Part shown: positions 61,171-64,000 of the stretch, one piece after another
Layout of the letters: the number at the start of each line of letters is the position of its first letter
Numbering within the stretch: position 1 is the first letter of the stretch
Origin: Mycobacterium numidiamassiliense
GTDB lineage: Bacteria > Actinomycetota > Actinomycetes > Mycobacteriales > Mycobacteriaceae
Length of the DNA: 64,000 bases
Direction: 5' to 3'
Assembly (NCBI RefSeq): GCF_900157365.1
Contig: NZ_FUEZ01000004.1
Coordinates: 4,122,966 to 4,186,965 of the forward strand
Made by a program: the position numbers and the translations under genes
Notes under the pieces: generated by a model
The model's database searches: none
Told to the model about the DNA's origin: nothing
The model's input: the letters and a program-made list of their open reading frames with translations, nothing else

Positions 61171-62742
61171 ATGAGTCGGCACGCCATGTCCGCCACGGCC
61201 CTGGTCGCGGCGGCCTTATCGGTGAGCACCGTGCTGGCCGGCTGCGTCCCGGGCCTGGCCGCGGACCCGCGCTTTGCCACCAACTCCGGCGCCCGGCCCC
61301 AAGGCGTGGCCCCGTCAAAGCCGCCGCCCAGCGGACCGCCGCCGATCGCGGCGCCGAAGAACGACCTGTCCTGGCACGACTGCACGTCGAAGATGTTCTC
61401 CGACGCCGGGGTTCGTTCGGCCCCCGACGTCGCGCTGGATTGCGCGAACTACGACGCCGACCTCGACCCCGTCAACGGCGGAGCCGGAACCGTCAGCATC
61501 GGGGTGGTCCGCGCCAAGTCGAGCCGTACCCCGAAGGACGCCGGGCCGCTGGTCTTCACCACCGGCTCCGACCTGCCGTCCTCGACGCAGCTGCCGGTCT
61601 GGCTGACGCGGGCAGGCACCGACGTGCTGCAGACGCACCCGGTGGTCGCCGTCGACCGCCGCGGCATCGGCTTGTCGAACCCGATCGACTGCCGGGACCG
61701 CTCGGATCGCCAAGTCATGCGGGATCAGGCGCAATTCCAGCCCGGCGACGACCCGGTCGCCAACCTTTCCGACGTCTCCAACAACGCCACCAGCAGCTGC
61801 ACCGACGCGATCGCACCGGGCGACAACGCCTACGACGACGCCCACGCGGCCTCCGACATCGAGCGGCTGCGCAGCGTGTGGGATGTGCCCGCGGTCGCGT
61901 TGGTCGGGATCGGCAATGGCGCCCAGGTCGCGCTGGCCTACGCCTCCTCGCGTCCCAGCAAGGTCGCCCGGCTGATCCTCGACTCCCCGGTTGCGTTGGG
62001 CACCAACGCCGAAGCCGTCGCCGAGCAAAAGGTCAAAGGCCAGCAGGCCGCGCTCGACGCGTTCGCCGCGCAGTGCACAGCGGTCAACTGTGCGCTGGGT
62101 CCCGATCCGAAGGGCGCCGTGAGCGCGCTGCTCGCCGACGCCCGCGCAGGCAAGGCTCCCGCCAACGCATCGCTGGCCGAAGTGGCCAACGCCATCACGG
62201 TCGCGCTGGGCTTTCCCTCCGGCGACCGCGTCGGCGCCACCACAAGCCTGGCCAGCACACTCGCCGCGGCACGCTCCGGCGACGCCGGCCAGCTCACCAA
62301 CCTGATCAATCGCGCGGACGCCGCCCTGGACAGCGACGGCCAGTTCGTCAACGGCTGCAGCGACGCGATCAACCGGCCAACCCCGGACCGGGTCCGCGAA
62401 CTCGTCGTCGCGTGGGGCAAGCTCTACCCCCAGTTCGGCACGGTCGCCGCGCTCAACTTGGTCAAATGCGTGCACTGGCCGACGAGTTCGCCGCCCGCAC
62501 CGCCGAAAGATCTCAAGATCGACGTCGTGTTGCTGGGCGTGCAGAACGACCCGATCGTCGGTTCCGAAGGAGTCGCCGCGACCGCGGCCACCATCATCAA
62601 CGCCAACGCGGCCAGCAAGCGGGTGATGTGGCAGGGCATCGGCCACGGCGCCAGTGTCTATTCGCCGTGCGCGGTCCCGCCGCTGCTCGGCTACCTCGAC
62701 AGCGGCAAACTTCCCGGAACCGACACGTACTGTCCCGCCTGA
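61171..62742 (+). CDS. Exported alpha/beta-hydrolase-like lipoprotein (Rv2672-like)
   Basis: The 523-residue precursor has a lipobox L-A-G-C near residue 24 and a Pro-rich linker. The fold is like the Rv2224c/CaeA tripeptidyl-peptidase group: VVAVDRRGIGLSNPIDC and the late VMWQGIGHGASVY (His). The nucleophile elbow, normally G-x-S-x-G, reads VGIGNGAQVAL here, so the Ser is missing. Enzyme activity is therefore doubtful. The Cys-rich C-terminus (CAVPP, DTYCPA) matches the family. Confidence 0.87.
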   Translation: MSRHAMSATALVAAALSVSTVLAGCVPGLAADPRFATNSGARPQGVAPSKPPPSGPPPIAAPKNDLSWHDCTSKMFSDAGVRSAPDVALDCANYDADLDPVNGGAGTVSIGVVRAKSSRTPKDAGPLVFTTGSDLPSSTQLPVWLTRAGTDVLQTHPVVAVDRRGIGLSNPIDCRDRSDRQVMRDQAQFQPGDDPVANLSDVSNNATSSCTDAIAPGDNAYDDAHAASDIERLRSVWDVPAVALVGIGNGAQVALAYASSRPSKVARLILDSPVALGTNAEAVAEQKVKGQQAALDAFAAQCTAVNCALGPDPKGAVSALLADARAGKAPANASLAEVANAITVALGFPSGDRVGATTSLASTLAAARSGDAGQLTNLINRADAALDSDGQFVNGCSDAINRPTPDRVRELVVAWGKLYPQFGTVAALNLVKCVHWPTSSPPAPPKDLKIDVVLLGVQNDPIVGSEGVAATAATIINANAASKRVMWQGIGHGASVYSPCAVPPLLGYLDSGKLPGTDTYCPA

Positions 62743-62776
62743 CACTTGAGCCTGGACTGCGGTGTACGGTGCGCTG

Positions 62777-64000
62777 GTGACGGCAGCTGACTCGACTCGA
62801 TCCGGCCTCCGCGACTGGTTGCTGGCCGCGTTCCGTCCCCTCTCCGGCCCACCGAGCACGGCGACGATCCTGCGGTCGGCGCTATGGCCGGCGGCGATTC
62901 TCTCGGTGCTGCATCGCAGCATCGTCATCACCACCAACGGCAACATCACCGACGACTTCAAGCCCGTGTACCGGGCGGTGTCGAACTTTCGGCACGGCCT
63001 GGACATCTACAACGAGCACTTCGACTACGTCGACCCGCACTACCTGTATCCGCCCGGCGGCACGCTGCTGATGGCGCCGTTCGGCTACCTGCCGTTCGCG
63101 CCGTCGCGGTACCTGTTCATCCTGATCAACACCATCGCCATCCTGATCGCCTGGTATTTACTGCTGCGGCTGTTCGACTACACGCTGTCCTCGGTGGCCG
63201 CCCCTGCCCTGCTGCTGGCCATGTTCTGCACCGAGACGGTGACCAACACGCTGGTGTTCACCAACATCAACGGCTGCGTGCTGCTCGCGGAGATGCTGTT
63301 CTTGCGCTGGCTGCTGGACGGCAAAGTCCGACATCAGTGGTGGGCCGGCCTCGTGATCGGGCTGACGCTCACACTCAAACCGCTGCTGGGGCCGCTGCTG
63401 CTGCTGCCCCTGCTGAACCGCCAATGGCGAGCGCTGGTACCGGCCATCATCGTCCCCGCCGTCATCAACGCGGCCGCATGGCCGGTGGTGCCCCACTCGA
63501 AGGACTTCGTCACCAAGACGGTGCCCTACTTCCTGGGCACCCGCGACTACTTCAACAGCTCGATCGAGGGCAACGGCGTCTACTTCGGACTGCCGACCTG
63601 GCTCATCGTGTTCTTGCGGCTGCTGTTCACGGTGCTGGCGATCGGCGCGGTGTGGCTGCTCTACCGCTACTACCGCACCCGCGATCCGCGCTTCTGGTTC
63701 ACCACCTCGACCGGTGTGCTGTTGCTGTGGTCGTGGCTGGTGCTGTCGCTGTCTCAGGGCTACTACTCGATGATGCTGTTCCCGTTCCTGATGACGGTCG
63801 TGCTGCCCAACTCGCTGATCCGCAACTGGCCGGCGTGGCTGGGGATCTACGGCTTCATGACGCTGGACCGCTGGTTGCTGTTCAACTGGATGCGCTGGGG
63901 CCGCGCGCTGGAATACCTGAAGATCACCTACGGCTGGTCGTTGCTGTTGATCGTGACGTTCACCGTGCTCTACTTCCGCTACTCCGACGCCAAGGCCGAC
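62777..64000 (+). CDS. aftC: AftC-type alpha-(1->3)-arabinofuranosyltransferase (C-terminus beyond window)
   Basis: The first 408 codons are present and the end lies outside the window. It is a polytopic GT-C fold (GT87-type) protein that adds alpha-1,3-branching arabinofuranose to arabinogalactan and lipoarabinomannan, using decaprenyl-phosphoryl-arabinose outside the membrane. The conserved early loop NITDDFKPVYRAVSNFRHGLDIYNEHFDYVDPHYLYPPGG holds the D-D and is followed by about nine hydrophobic helices. The GTG at 62777 is taken as start. Position after the Rv2672-like gene supports the name. Confidence 0.92.
   Translation, partial: MTAADSTRSGLRDWLLAAFRPLSGPPSTATILRSALWPAAILSVLHRSIVITTNGNITDDFKPVYRAVSNFRHGLDIYNEHFDYVDPHYLYPPGGTLLMAPFGYLPFAPSRYLFILINTIAILIAWYLLLRLFDYTLSSVAAPALLLAMFCTETVTNTLVFTNINGCVLLAEMLFLRWLLDGKVRHQWWAGLVIGLTLTLKPLLGPLLLLPLLNRQWRALVPAIIVPAVINAAAWPVVPHSKDFVTKTVPYFLGTRDYFNSSIEGNGVYFGLPTWLIVFLRLLFTVLAIGAVWLLYRYYRTRDPRFWFTTSTGVLLLWSWLVLSLSQGYYSMMLFPFLMTVVLPNSLIRNWPAWLGIYGFMTLDRWLLFNWMRWGRALEYLKITYGWSLLLIVTFTVLYFRYSDAKAD

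Overview
This window is from a high-GC actinobacterial chromosome, almost certainly a slow-growing Mycobacterium. The evidence is PE and PPE proteins, the phosphatidylinositol-mannoside operon (thrS, HIT, pgsA, patA, pimA, Nudix), an EspB-type ESX-1 substrate, many DUF732 secreted proteins, a hemophore-related protein and an AftC arabinofuranosyltransferase. The order of the recognised genes follows what I recall of the M. tuberculosis Rv2606c to Rv2673 interval, with several local insertions. I cannot name the species from sequence alone.

Layout. 1-9048: the start of pdxS, a PPE/PE pair and the PIM biosynthesis operon on the minus strand. 9200-12640: housekeeping and hypothetical genes (thioesterase, aldo/keto reductase, DUF1990, cupin, membrane protein). 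12660-19970: an EthR-like regulator preceded by three phased palindromes, then SDR, polysaccharide deacetylase, FadD, SGNH hydrolase, DedA, TetR and a STAS protein. 19970-30080: carboxylate-amine ligase, TSUP transporter, SDR, a FadD/RidA/metallo-hydrolase operon, enoyl-CoA hydratase, a second metallo-hydrolase and a TetR regulator. 30198-32828: an orphan EspB-like gene under a promoter covered by two palindromic operators, followed by a beta-propeller protein.

32973-42513 is an integrated mobile element of about 9.5 kb in the 3' end of tRNA-Val(CAC), bounded by a 22-bp direct repeat. It encodes integrase, excisionase, a TOPRIM/ATPase replication protein, a scaffold-like protein, an HK97-type capsid protein, an HNH protein and small proteins. 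I see no large terminase, portal, tail or lysis genes, so it looks like a phiRv2-type satellite that makes its own capsid protein. At its right end a minus-strand three-gene unit (a DUF4062/TIR-like protein, a 48-residue protein and a secreted DUF732 protein) has the position and orientation of cargo. This unit is the best candidate here for an undescribed system.

42493-43004 holds four tRNA genes (Val-CAC, Gly-GCC, Cys-GCA, Val-GAC). Just beyond the last is a relic of a second insertion: an 11-bp-period direct repeat like an integrase arm site, a frameshifted helix-hairpin-helix gene and an ESX-like fragment. 43900-58040: exported MsrA, a DUF1023 hydrolase with a lipoprotein, several DUF732 proteins, a hemophore-related protein, an orphan PstS, a glycosyltransferase and a CtaG-like protein. 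58200-64000 resembles Rv2668 to Rv2673: exported protein, GNAT, ZapE/AFG1 ATPase, RibD-like reductase, a lipoprotein hydrolase and AftC (cut by the window end).

Most of the window is ordinary mycobacterial core. The accessory signals lie in the tRNA-associated island and its relic, the EspB paralogue with its operators, and the EthR paralogue with its operators.
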